From Hordeum vulgare subsp. vulgare (Eukaryota > Streptophyta > Magnoliopsida > Poales > Poaceae): a DNA stretch of 64,000 nt. The stretch spans positions 536,122,316-536,186,315 of the forward strand of contig NC_058519.1 of the NCBI RefSeq assembly GCF_904849725.1, in the 5' to 3' direction. Shown piece by piece: positions 22,920-34,990 of this stretch. A program made the position numbers and the translations under genes. The notes beneath the pieces were generated by a model. It saw only the letters and a program-made list of their open reading frames with translations. It had not been told where the DNA came from and made no database searches. Position 1 is the stretch's first letter. The number at the start of each line of letters is the position of its first letter.

Positions 22920-25900
22920 ATGGCTCCACCGACTCGTCAGACCCCAGGGCGTGAGGATATGCCGCCTCCACCACCTCTTCCTCCGCCGCCGCCGCCTCCT
23001 CCTGCAGAGGCCTTGCAGGCGATGATGGCAGCTACTAATGCAAACACTCAGATGTTGTTGCAGTTGATCCAGGAGAGAGCCAATCATCAGCAGGGCAATT
23101 TCCAGCAGGGTGGCAATCACTTCGCCAACCTGAGTCAGTTCATAGCTAAACATGACATTCCTGCAATTCATTTGGATAGTCCCTTTCGTGTGGTTTCTCC
23201 GGGCATGCGCATGAGTTCATACATGAGGGTTCCGGATGCTTCTGTCAAGATAGGCAGTTATTATTTTCTGGCGTCTCCTATTGTCTTGGGAAATTCCGAC
23301 ATCGACTTGATTCTTGGTATGTACTGGTTGGCCATGAGCAAGGCGTCAATTGATTGTGAAGCCAAAGAAGTCAAGCTTACCCACTCTTCGGAGGATGTGA
23401 TTATATTCGCGGCGCGCGATGATAGAATCCGTCTGTTCTTCTTGAACGAAAAGCGTGAGATCAATCCTATTGAGCAAGTCCCAGTGGTCTGCGAATATCA
23501 AGACGTGTTTCCTGAAGAGCTGCCAGGCATGCCTCCGCACCGTGAAGTTGAGTTTGTCATTGAGCTTGAGCCAGGCATAGAGCCAGTGTGCAAACGGCCG
23601 TACAAGCTGGGTCCAGAAGAATTGAAGGAACTCAAGAGGCAACTCGATGAGCAGGAGCGTTTGGGTTTGATCAGACCAAGCTCGTCTCCGTGGGGATGTG
23701 GTGTTCTATTTGTCAAGAAGAAGGATGTTTCGGACCGGCTGTGTGTCGATTACCGCCCATTGAACAAGAAGACAATCATGAACAAATATCCACTTCCGAA
23801 CATAACTGAGTTGTTCGAACAGTTGAAAGGTGCTAAAGTATTCTCCAAGCTTGATCTCATAATGGGCTATCATCAGATTCGCATTCGCGAGGAAGACATT
23901 CCGAAGATGGCATTCAGGACTAGTTTTGGCTCGTATGAGTATATGGTCATGTCTTTTGGTCTGGCTAATGCTCCTCCGACATTTTGTTGATTGATGAACT
24001 ATATTTTCTGCCAATACAATAATGAATTTGTCTTGCTCTATCTCGACGACATTCTGGTCTTTTCTGAGACTGAGGAAGAACATGAGAAGCATCTCAGGTT
24101 GGTGCTTGATAAACTGAGAGAGTACAAGTTGTATGCCAAGTTTTCCAAGTGCGAGTTCTGGCTGAAAGAAGTGGCTTATCTTGGGCATATTATCTCTGCC
24201 GAGGGCATTAAGGTTGACCCATCCAAGGTTCAAGCCATTGTTGAATGGGAGCCTCCGCAGAATGTGAAGCAGCTTCGAAGCTTTCTCGGGCTTGCTGGAT
24301 ATTGCAGAAGGTTCATTGAGAACTTCTCCAAAATCACCAAGCCGCTCTCTAGTCTTCTTCAGAAGGGTGTTAAGTATGTTTGGTCTCCAGAGTGTCAACT
24401 GGCTTTCGATACACTCAAAGAGAAGCTTATCTCCACTCACTTGTTGGCCCCTCCGGATGATTCCAAGACGTACCAGGTCTTTTGCGACGCTTCTCTCCAG
24501 GGTCTTGGTGCAGTCTTGATGCAAGATAGGAAGGTGGTTGCTTATACCTCGAGGCGGTTGAAGCCTGCGGAGAAGAACTATCCTGTGCATGATCTCGAGC
24601 TAGCAGCTGTTGTGCACGCCTTGATGACTTGGAGACACCTCTTGTTGGAACGTAAGGTTGAAGTTTTCACTGATCACAAGTGTCTCAATTATATCTTCAC
24701 TCAGCCTAACTTGAATCTTCGGCAAACACGTTGGGTGGAAATGCTCCAGGATTTTAATCCGAGTGTTGAGTACATGCCAGGCAAGGCAAATGTTGTGGCA
24801 GATGCATTGAGCAGGAAGGCATATTGCAACAGTCTGATTCTGCAACCTCTCTAGCCGGGTCTTTCTGAGTATTTCAGGAAGCTTAATCTTCAGCTAGTTC
24901 CTCAGGGTTTTCTTGCGAACCTTCAGATCTCTCCTACCTTGGAAGATCAGGTGAGAGCAGCTCAGCTTCTTGACGCTATGGTGAAGAAGGTCAAGATAGG
25001 CATGGGAAAGAGTCTCCCCAAGTATAAGTGCTTCACTGTTGATGCCAGGGACACGTTGTTTTTCGAGGATCGCCTTGTCGTCCCGAAAGGTGATCTCAGG
25101 AAGGTGATCATGGAAGAAGCTCATAACTCTCTGCTCTCTATTCATCCGGGAAGCTCGAAAATGTACCATGACTTGAAGCATACTTTCGGGTGGACTCGTA
25201 TGAAATGTGAAGTTGCTCAGTTCGTAAACGAGTGTGATGTATGGCGAAGGGTGAAAGCAGAACATCAACGACCAGCAGGCCCGTTGCAGCCTTTGCCAAT
25301 TCCCGAGTGGAAGTTTGATCACATTGAGATGGATTTCGTCACCGGGTTTCCGAAGTCCAAGAAGGGCAATGATGTTATCTTCGTCGTCATCGACAAATTG
25401 AGTAAAGTGGCTCATTTCCTTCCAGTCAAGGAGTCCATTTCAGCAGCTCAGCTGGCAGAGTTGTACACCTCCAGGATTGTCTCTTTGCACGGCGTACCTA
25501 TGATGGTCTCGTGAGATCGCGGAAGTATCTTCACTTCCAAGTTATGGGACTCCTTCCAGTCTGCTATGGGCACGAAGATCCGCTTCAGCACAGCGTTCCA
25601 TCCTCAGACTAGTGGTCAAGTGGAGAGAGTGAATCAAGTTCTTGAGGATATGCCGAGAGCCTGTGTTATCTCTTTTGGCATGAAGTGGGAAGATTGTGTG
25701 CCTTTCGCGGAGTTCTCGTATAACAACAATTATCAAGCTAGTTCTGGCAAGGCTCCGTTTGAAATTCTCTATGGCAGGAAGTGTCGTACTCCGCTTAACT
25801 CGTCCGAGACCGGCGAGCGTCAGATCCTTGGGAATGATATGATAGAAGAAGCTGAGGAGATGTGTCGGATCATTCGCGACAACCTCAGAGCAGCTCAGTC

Positions 25901-26372
25901 CCGTCAGAAGAGCTATCACGATAGCAAGCACCGTGACATGTCTTATGAGCTTGATGACTTTGTCTATCTCAAGGTGTCGCCTATGAAGGGTATGCAACGC
26001 TTTGGCATCAAAGGCAAGCTTCCGCCTCGTTTCGTTGGTCCGTTCAGAGTGGTTGGCAAGAGTGGCGACCTTGCATACCAGCTCGAGCTTCCCACAACCT
26101 TTGCAAATGTCCATGATGTGTTCCATGTTTCTCAGCTTCGGAGGTGTTTCAAGACCCCCGAGCGCACTGTGCATCTTCAAGATATCGACCTTCAGCCTGA
26201 CCTTTCTTATCGTGAGCATCTAGTTGTGGTTCTCGAGGCGACTGAGCGCAACACCCGTAACAAGACTGTGAAGTTTCTCAAAGTGCAGTGGTCTCACCAT
26301 TCCGATAAAGAAGCTACGTGGGAACACGAGGATCACCTCCGTTCCGAATTTCCCGATTTCTTTCTGTCTTAG
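22920..26372 (+). pseudogene. Broken gag-pol of element B with internal gag/protease deletion
   Basis: The start is [10 protein letters not shown] followed by a polyproline run (22965-23000). Gag is cut after about 75 residues and joins, still in frame, to the C-terminal part of the protease (LILGMYWL near 23310). The CCHC knuckle and DSG catalytic motif are gone. RT (YLDDIL near 24040), RNase H (FCDAS, DLELA, FTDH, VVADALS), integrase and chromodomain (SHHSDKEATWE near 26290) follow. Stops: TGA at 23988, TAG at 24852, TGA at 25513, each explainable as C to T. The integrase finger has lost its last cysteine (CDVW, near 25240). Cannot make particles itself; its RNA could only move in trans. 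Confidence 0.93.
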
Positions 26373-26393
26373 ATCTCGAGGGCGAGATCTTCT

Positions 26394-26411
26394 TTGTAGT
26401 GTGGGAGAGTT
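26394..26411 (+). other. Polypurine tract of element B
   Basis: GTGTGGGAGAGT directly precedes the 3' LTR start. The same tract is repeated before the second LTR start near 28230. Confidence 0.7.
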
Positions 26412-28151
26412 TGTAGTACCCCAGATGTAAACCTTCCCTACTTGGAACCTATTGCAAGTGGGTCCACCTTGTTAGAGATTATGATGTTATAGTTGGTGCC
26501 ATGGTTTCATTTGTGTTCCCTACTACTTCCTTCTCATGCATGCATGCATAACATGTCTTGTCTTGGCCATGTCTTGTGTTGTTGCATTATGGTCATAGCA
26601 TTTCATGTGGTGGTTGTGATCTTGTGGTTAGGTACCTTGTGATGCTTGTGATCTTGTGAATTCATGTGGGATGCTCATGAGATGTTGGAGTGAGTAGAAT
26701 TGTTGTGGTGGTTGTTTACTTCAAGCCCTTCTCTAAATCAAAAGAACCTTTTCTCTCTTTTGTTCTCAAGTTCAAATTCTACTTTCTCCTAAGCTGTTGT
26801 TAAAAAAAGTATCTTTTATTTAGGAAATATTGTGGGTATATTTGGGGTGCTAAATTTGGTGTTTTGAAAAGTGTTTTGAAGGTGCAAATAAACACAAAAC
26901 AGAATATATAATGCTGTTTTGTATTTATTTCATATGCCCCAAAAATCATTATGTTATATTATTTAATTAGCTAGCTATTTTTCAGGCCCAGGAACATTTT
27001 TGTTTTTAATTTATCTTCTTTCTTTTTATCTGTGGCCTTTTCCGTTTTCCTTGTGGTTTTATCTAATAGGAATTTGCAGGGAGGGCCTTTTTCTTTTAAG
27101 TGATGCTCTGGTGGGCTTCCTCCCACCACAGAGGCCCATCTCTCCCAGTATCGCATCAGTAGCCCACCTTACAGTCGCTCGTCTTACTCCTCGCGACGTC
27201 ACGCCTGTACGAACCTCGCTCCACCTCCCGATCGCCTTCCCCCCGATCCAGCGGCTCAAGCTCGTTCCCCGAGGTGAATAAAGCCCCAGGTCTTCCTCCT
27301 CCTCTGTAGGGTTCCCTCTCCCCCTCCAGTTCGCCGCCACCTTCCCCATTTCTCTTCCTCCCCGTAGGTAAGCTGCTGTAGGAGTTAAGCACAGAGAGAG
27401 GAGAAGGACCGCTACCGTCTATCCCTGTCTACACCGTCAAGCAACGCCACCACCATGTCCAGGAGCTCGGGAAGACTCCCCGCGTCCCATTCCGGACCTC
27501 GTTGAAGCCGGGGAGCGCCCTCCTCGACGGCCAGGAGCTCTTCACCGCGTCGTCTGCGGTGAACTTCTTCCTCCCCATCGACCTGCAGTAGGGAGCTTCT
27601 TCCACGCCGGTCTGCTTCCTCTCCGTCGCCTCTTCCTCTGTTTGGTCCTCTCCTTCCTTCCCCAAGGTGAGGTACCTTCCCCCTTCCTTCTTCCCCCGTA
27701 GATCGGTCGGATACGAGGAAGAGTTCGTCATGTTCTTCTCTGATGCAGGGTAGACCTGAGCCGTAGCGATGCATGTGCGCGTGTATCTTGTTTGTCAGGC
27801 TTGTGTGCGGTAGGGAGCGGCATAGCAGGGGCTCCTCCCTCCCCTGGTAGCAATCAGTTGTAGGGCCGCCTCTTTGTCATGGCGCAGCAGTAGTAGCAGC
27901 TCGATGAGGAGCCGACGTTCCTTCCTGTCGAGGCGCGTCTCTATACGTGCAGGGCAGAGCTCGCGGTAGGAGAAGTTTACCTTGCCAAACTATCTTCTGT
28001 CAGGTTCCCAGTCATAGCGTAGTGGAGCGCGTCTGTGTGTTGATGCATCAGGTCGTGGGTTCGAATCCCAGGGTTGCTCCCCCTTTTTTTGGTTTATTGC
28101 GATGCAGTAGTATGCTAGCGCAGCAGATCGGCTTATCCTCGCAGCGGGTCT
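26412..28151 (+). repeat. 3' LTR of element B, first copy, truncated
   Basis: Matches 17146 to about 18893 of the 5' LTR, including the GC-rich leader and tRNA-like module 1. It breaks at 28152 just before the place of module 2. Confidence 0.92.
28008..28084 (+). other. tRNA-like module 1, copy in the 3' LTR of B
   Basis: A-box TAGCGTAGTGG (28015-28025) and B-box GGTTCGAATCC (28058-28068) are unchanged from the 5' copy, although bases around them differ. A seven-T run follows at about 28083. Confidence 0.6.
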
Positions 28152-28165
28152 GTTTTTGCCAAACT

Positions 28166-28760
28166 ATTTCCCGATTTCTTTCTGTCTTAGATCTCGAGGG
28201 CGAGATCTTCTTTGTAGTGTGGGAGAGTTTGTAGTACCCGAGATGTAAACCTTCCCTACTTGGAACCTATTGCAAGTGGGTCCACCTTGTTAGAGATTAT
28301 GATGTTATTGTTGGTGCCATGATTTCATGTGTGTTCCCTACTACTTCCTTCTCATGCATGCATGCATAACATGTCTTGTCTTGGCCATGTCTTGTGTTGT
28401 TGCATTATGGTCATAGCATTTCATGTGGTGGTTGTGATCTTGTGGTTAGGTACCTTGTGATGCTTGTGATCTTGTGAATTCATGTGGGATGCTCATGAGA
28501 TGTTGGAGTGAGTAGAATTGTTGTGGTGGTTGTTTACTTCAAGCCCTTCTCTAAATCAAAAGAACCTTTTCTCTCTTTTGTTCTCGAGTTCAAATTCTAC
28601 TTGCTCCTAAGCTGTTGTTAAAAAAATGTCTTTTATTTAGGAAATATTGTGGGTATATTTGGGGTGCTAAATTTGGAGTTTTGAAAAGTGTTTTGAAGGT
28701 GCAAATAAACACAAAACAGAATATATAATGTTGTTTTGTATTTATTTCATATGCCCCAAA
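28166..28760 (+). repeat. Tandem duplicate of the pol end, polypurine tract and LTR start of B
   Basis: Repeats about 26348-26946, so the duplicated unit is 1818 bases. At the join, TTGCCAAACTAT looks like filler copied from LTR sequence near 27980. The copy is cut at 28760. Confidence 0.9.
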
Positions 28761-31751
28761 AGACCCATGTGAACTTCTGCTCCTTCCCCCTCTAATCCCA
28801 TGTACGATTCCGATCTGTAAATGACCTCCCTGCCATTGCCCGAAGCTCGCCGGCATTGAGCATGTCTCCGTTGTGGTTCGAGCCGTTGCCGCCCGCTTCT
28901 GAGCGTGTCACTACACTCATCACGATCCCGTGAGGCCGTAGCACGCCTTGCCTTGCCTCCCCAACATCGTAGCACCACACCCGATCTAGCCCGAGCACCG
29001 TCGCGCCTCACCTCGCCGTTGGCACCACCACAGAGCACCAAAGCACACCCTGCCACCACTACTAGATGTGACCCGATGTGCTGGTTCTATCGAACCCAAG
29101 AACGCGGCCGGAGGATGCCGGAATCGACCGATGGTTGATCAAGGTCGCACCTGGATCAGCGTCGGAGCTAACCGCTGGCTAATCCTGGTAGTAGACACTA
29201 ATTAATCCCCTAAGCCGCAGACAGTGACCCTAGCTTGCTAATGATGTAATTATGATTTACTTAACCATGTTTAGCCACCCGTCTCACTGATAGACGGGCC
29301 CCACGAGTCATCTTTGACCTGGTCGCGTCAGCGTTGACTTGGCCTCACATGTCAGCACCTCAAGCCGACCCTGAGCCACTAACTAGTGGGCTCCACTGGT
29401 CAGGTTTGACCCTCGCCAGCTCTGCTGATCCGCTGACGTCAGACTGACCTCCTACCGACGTAATTACTAATTTAAGAATTCCAGAAAATACCTAAAACTT
29501 CTAGAATTCATAGAAAATAATCTATAACTCCAATGAAAATAAATTATATATGAAAGAAAAATGCATTAGGTCAACATATATTGTGTTAGGTCAATTCAAT
29601 GATTTAACATGACATATCATACATCATGTTTGTTGCATTGCATTGAATGTGATCCTTTCTTGTTTTGTCGGTTTTGTTCCTCCTTGGTAGATGATGGTTC
29701 CGACATTATGATCGTTGACATTGATGAAGAGAAGTACTATCTTCAGACATGCCAGGCAAGCAACCCCCCCTTGAGCATACTGATATAAAGCCACTCTCTC
29801 GCTCTTGATCTCTTTTACTGCATTAGGACAACAACGATCCAGCTGCTACATGTTTTGATAGTTGAACCCACTCCTCTGCATGACCTGTTTTTGCCACAGT
29901 AAATAGTTGAAACCATTTAGCATGAGTAGAAATTGTTTGAGCCTTGATGTCTCTACTCATCCATGCTTGCTTGGTGTGCTTCTATGCTTAGAATCGTGTC
30001 AGGTCTGATCCATTTGGATGATGAATCAGAATGGTTGTGTTCATGTCATACTGTGTGAGATTTAAGTGTGTGAATCCGATTTGGTAAAGGTAGCGATGAG
30101 AGGCCACGTAGGAGTACATGGTGAGTTGTCTCATTGGGACCGTCCTTAAGAACTGAGTTATGTGTATGTTATCCAAGACATGATACTACCACACATTGGG
30201 CCTAAAACCAATGGACCCTCTTGGTGTTTGTCGGAAAAGTGTTGGCGACCGTGTTTAGCTCTGCCCAACGGGGTAGGCTTCAGTGCGGTAGATACACAGT
30301 GGCACTGTGTACCAAGTGGCACCCGGATGGTGGGCTTGTGGAACCCTGCGCACATCGTTCGAGGCCGTTGAGGAAACTTTGGCCGGACTTCCTTGCGGGT
30401 TCAGTCTCAAATAGGTGATAAACCTGGACTAGGTTCTTGTGTGGTTAACGGTCGTGGCCCACACCCACACCAGTGCTTGTGCTTGAAGGTTGCTGAGATG
30501 CATGACGTGCATATGGTGATAATTAGTGAGAGCGTGTGTGAAGAAGTATACTCGTGCAGGGTGAATTAATTTGTTCGAATAGTCGCTTCCTCGGAGATGG
30601 ACTACTTGGAAACATTATGTGGCACATAGACAACTTGAAATGGATACTCTAAAACATGCAAGATAAGTGTGAGTGCTATGGATGGCCTTCTTGTAGGGAG
30701 ACGAGAGTGGATCCATAGTGGTTTATTGATTTGGTGAATATGTGCACACGTGTGTGCTACCCCACCTCAAAGAAAGTGTTTGTGTTCGTAGCACAGGTTA
30801 GCCAAGAGGCAAAGTTGGCTTTCTACAATTAAACTCCACAACCCTTCATTGATACTGATGCATATGTAGATAGTTCAGATGTAAGTCTTGCTGAGTACCT
30901 TTGTACTCACGGTTTCTTATTTGTGTTTTTGCAGAGGAGACATTATTCTCACTATTAGTTCTATGCGATGTGTTCGATATTGAACGAAATAGCTTGGGAA
31001 TCCCAGAGAGAGGTTTGTCTCCTTTGGTAGTGTCGTTGTTGATTTTCAGGCTCCTCCAGCCACTTTTAGTAGATGTTTGTACCCACACATGTTGTGCTTC
31101 CGCTTCGTGCTTGGATGACTTGAGTGTTGGGTCATGTGACCCCTCGTTGTAATATCACACTATATTGACACTTATGAGTCTTTAATAAATGCTTGAGTTG
31201 TAGAGTTGTGTTGTGATGCGATGTTGTATCTACACATATCATGCATATTTTGTGTATGCTTTGAAATGCATTTGTATGTGTGGGATTCGACACCTAGTTG
31301 TATGCCTTTAGTAGCCTTCTTTACGGGGAAATGCCTTTTTGTGCTTCCAGTGAGACTTGGTAGCTTGCTACTCATCCGGACACATTGATTGACCGGCATG
31401 TATCCTTCTTTGCCGTTGTGTCTATCCCCATGGGGAAATGTCATGCGGTGTAATGGAGTCCATGTAGCTTGCTACCACTCGTCTACGCACGCTGATGACC
31501 GACACCTGCATTGATGGGTTACGTATGTGTGTCCCTGTACGGTTGTGTCACTTGGATCTATAACTAGTCACGTCGACCCGACTTCTCTGACATATGATTG
31601 CTAGCGACACATTCATATACGTGAGCCAAAAGACGCAAACGGTCCCGGCCAAGGTAAGGTGGCAACTATGGATTTTCCCGTGCGTGAGGCCTCAAAGTGA
31701 TGTGATGTGTTACATGCTAAATTTGTATGGCTTAGGATCGGGGTCACAACA
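28761..31751 (+). repeat. Left-truncated long LTR of a third Gypsy family
   Basis: Ends GGGTCACAACA at 31751, like an LTR terminus, and has the organisation of the A and B LTRs: GC-rich proximal part, AT-rich middle, a TAG-bounded micro-exon ending in GCAAG, then a long U5-like tail. It does not match either LTR in sequence. The start is missing, as it abuts the broken LTR of B at 28760. No coding region. Confidence 0.6.
29691..29761 (+). other. Micro-exon-like segment with GC-type donor, third LTR family
   Basis: A strong pyrimidine tract ends TTGGTAG at 29690. A 65-nt segment then ends CCAG|GCAAGC at 29755/29756. One frame is acidic (DIDEEKYY). Fourth example of this layout in the window. 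Confidence 0.4.
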
Positions 31752-33092
31752 TTTTTTTGGAAAATATATGTGAATTTAGGGAGTCGGAATCAATGCAAGA
31801 CGGTGCCCGAGGGCCCCACAAGCTAACAGGGCGCTACCAGGGGGTGGAGTCGCGCCCTGATAGCTTGTGGCCATCCCTTATATCGGTTGGAGCTCTCCTT
31901 TGTTTGCTAGAAAAATAATTTTCTGATAAAAATCATCTCAAATTTTCAGCCCGGTCGGAGTTAGGGATCTCCGGATATTTAAGAAACGGTGAAGGCCGGA
32001 AAAAAGGTCGCGAAAACATGAGAGAAACACAGAGAGAGATCCAATCTCGGAGGGGTGCTGCCCTCTGGGGAGCCATGGAGGCCATGGACGAGAGGACAAA
32101 TCCTCCTACCACCTAGGGAGGAGGCCAAGGAAGAAGAATAAGGAGGGGGCTTGCTCCTCCTCTCTCCCGGTGGCGCCGGAGCGCCGCTGGGGCAACCATC
32201 ATGACGGTGATCTACACCAATAACTTTGTCGCCATCATCACCACCACCATCAGCATCTCTCATCTATCTACAGCAGTTCACTCTCCCGCATCCCATTGTA
32301 CCCCCTATTTGAACATCGTGCTTAATTCTATATATTATTATCCTATGATGTGTGGCTATCCTATGATGTTTGAGTAGTTCCTTTTTGTCCTATGGCTTGA
32401 TTGATGATCTTAATTGATTTGAGTTGCATGGTTTATATTGGTGTTGTCCTAAGGTGCTTTCCGCGAGGCGCACATGTGAAATATTCACGCTGGAGGGTTT
32501 GCAATATGTGCATGATTTGCTTATAGTGGGTAGCTGGAGTGACCAAAGCTTACACCCGAGTAAGGGAGTTGTTTGCCTATGAAAGTTCAGGGGACTTGAT
32601 GTTTAATGCTATGGTTGGGTTTTACCTTAATGATCTTTAGTAGTGATGCTTGCTAGAGTTCAAATCATAAGTGCATATGATCCAAGTACGAAATTATGTT
32701 AGCTCATGCCTCTCCCTCATAAAAAACTACAATAATGATTACCGATCTAGTTATTAATTGGCTAGGACAATCTCGCAAATCCTATCACCACTTTTCCACA
32801 CTTGCTATATTTATTTTCTTGTTCTTTTGTTAAAATGACACCTAACTTTTATTTACTTTCTCTTTATTTTCTGGCAAAAGTATCTATCACACCTACTAAG
32901 TACTTCTAGTTTCTTTCCCGCAAAATAGTTTCATACTTGTTCTAGGTAAAGTAAGTGTTAGCGTGCGTAGAGTTGTACTGTTGGTCGATAGAACTTGACA
33001 GAATATTAATTCTACCTTTAGCTCCTCATTGGGTTCGACACTCTTACTTATCGAAAAAGGCAACAAACGATCCCCTACACTTGTGGGTTATC
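31752..33092 (+). repeat. Athila/Sabrina-like LTR, left-truncated; likely 3' LTR of the element starting at 13865
   Basis: 32540-33092 matches 13865-14432 in the same orientation and ends GGGTTATC, one base short of the expected ATCA. It then joins Copia G reverse transcriptase sequence. The simplest reading is an Athila-type insertion into Copia G, later split by element B and rearranged. Its LTR start is missing. Confidence 0.65.
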
Positions 33093-34018
33093 TGTATGGC
33101 TTCAAGTCTAGACACAGGTGCAAAGGTTTTATCGTAATGAATACCCTCAACATGTGTGTAGACTTGAGCGACAAGCCAAGCCTTGTTTCTGACCACTTAG
33201 CCACATTCATATTGCTTGTTGCGGTAGATCCTCTTTGTGCCGATTACATTGTGCTTGTGTAAATCGGGATACTTTACTAGCTCCCATACGTTGCTGAGCT
33301 TGAATTGATGAATCTCTTCTTGCATGGCTTGAATCCATTCCGATTCCATGAAGGCTTCATGTACTTTGCTGGGCTGTGAGATAGACACAAAAGAAAAGTG
33401 ACCACAAAAGTTAGCCAATTGGTTATCTCTTGAGCAAGTGATAGGACCTGGTGCATTAATGATATCAATCATCTTCTTGATTTGAACTTCATTTGCCACA
33501 CGAGGATGAGCAGGTCGAAGACTTTGGTTCTGCTGCAGAGCATTGTCTTCGTCAGCAACATTATCTTTAGGAGCATCATTGTCTTCATGATGGGCTGGTG
33601 GAGTAATGATAACTTCCTCCACAACTGGTTCCTCAAGTATGATTTCACCAGTTCCCATCAGCCTAATAGCTTCATCACAAGGAAGTTCATCTAGCACAGG
33701 AGGCAGGTGCTCTCTTTGTGAGCCATTAGTTTCATAGAACTGCACATCTATGGTTTCAAAAATTTTATTGTGAAAAATGTTGAAGACTCCATCGGTGTGC
33801 GAATCCATTCCATAACCAAGTATGAAACCCTCATGTGCTTTCGGTGCAAATTTTGATGTATGGTGTGGATCTCTAATCCAACATCTTGCAACGAAGACTT
33901 TGAAATAACTTACGTTGGGTTTATTACCAGAAAGTAGCTCATATGAGGTTTTAATGAGGAATTTATGAAGGTATACCATGTTGATTATGTGGCATACAGT
34001 GCAATGGCTCCAGTCCAA
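33092..34018 (-). pseudogene. Copia G integrase C-terminus and RT N-terminus
   Basis: Begins after the integrase core with KTSYELL and KPNVSYFKVF, the conserved Copia integrase end. It passes through an acidic linker (33500-33720) and enters RT with EAFMESEWIQAMQEE, VIGTKRIYRNKQ and FAPVSRLEAI. A TAA interrupts the RT near 33195. The fragment stops at the LTR junction at 33092, before the RT catalytic motif. Confidence 0.88.
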
Positions 34019-34038
34019 AAAAACTTTGGAGTCTTGAA

Positions 34039-34990
34039 TTAATCAAGCATAGTGCAAGCCATCTCAATAAGTGTCTTGTTCTTGCACTCCACAACACCGT
34101 TGTGGTGTGGTGTGTATGGTGCAGAGAACTCATGAGAAATACCAAGGGATTCAAGAAAGTTATCCAGACCCGTGTTCTTGAACTCTGTTCCGTTGTCACT
34201 CCTAATATGCTTGATCTTGACGTTGTAGTTGGTCATGCACTTGTTTGCAAAGCACCTGAAAATATCTTGTACTTTTCACTTATAAAGTAAGATGTGCACC
34301 CAGTTATCTAGACTAATTATCAACAATTACAAAGTCATATAGATTTGCAGTGGAAGAGAAAGTGGAATAGTGTGTAGGATCAAATAAGTGCATGTGGAGC
34401 ACCTCGAAGGGACTCGAAGTCGTCATGATAGTTTTCGAGGGATGTTTGCCCTAGTCATCTTCCCGTCGTCGCATGCACCTCATAGATGGTCCTTCTTGAA
34501 CTTGACACCCTTGACGCCAATGATGTGATTTTTTTGACAGGTGTATGCAAGTTCCTCATACTAGCATGTCCTAGCTGTCGATGACATAGCCAACATCCTG
34601 AAGACTTTGCTAGAAGACATGCGGCGACATGTGGTCCTGTAGAGAAGTCTGCCATGTATAGATCACCTCTTTGAAAACCTTCGAAGACTTTGGTTTTTCA
34701 GAGGCCATTAGTACAATGCATCAAAATTTTCCAAAAATTACAAGCATGTCAAGATCATTGAGCATTGAGACAAACATTAAGTTATATCCAAGGGATTCAA
34801 CAAGCATTACATTTTCCATGTGCTTATCCCTTCAAATAGCAACTCTACATAGTCCCAGCACCTCGATGTTGCTTTTGTCCGCAAAGATGATGTGATCTTT
34901 GGTTGGAGGTTGAAGAGTTGTCTCCATTAATAGGCTTCAATCACCAATCATGTGACTAGTGCATCCACTATCCATGATCCATTCGGTTGG
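34039..34990 (-). pseudogene. Copia G protease and integrase core
   Basis: Protease motif WIMDSGCTSHM lies at about 34955-34985. A stop follows soon after. The GAG-pre-integrase motif (CHRQLGHASM) is near 34590. The integrase core 34039-34236 has RSDNGTEF and NGVVECKN, giving the second catalytic D and the E. Arg in the usual VERKN is Cys here. Several frameshifts and stops. Confidence 0.82.

Larger units (their letters stand above)
17146..28760 (+). mobile_element. Element B: chromodomain Gypsy retrotransposon with a very long LTR
   Basis: The 5' LTR starts TGTAGTGCCCC at 17146 and ends GGTCGTTACA at 22050. The 3' LTR starts at 26412, is broken at 28152, and restarts from a duplicate at 28166. 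Between them are a tRNA-Met-type primer site, a shortened gag/protease, RT, RNase H, integrase and a chromodomain. The 3' terminus is lost, so no target duplication can be checked; the five bases before the 5' LTR are TTTAT. Confidence 0.92.
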
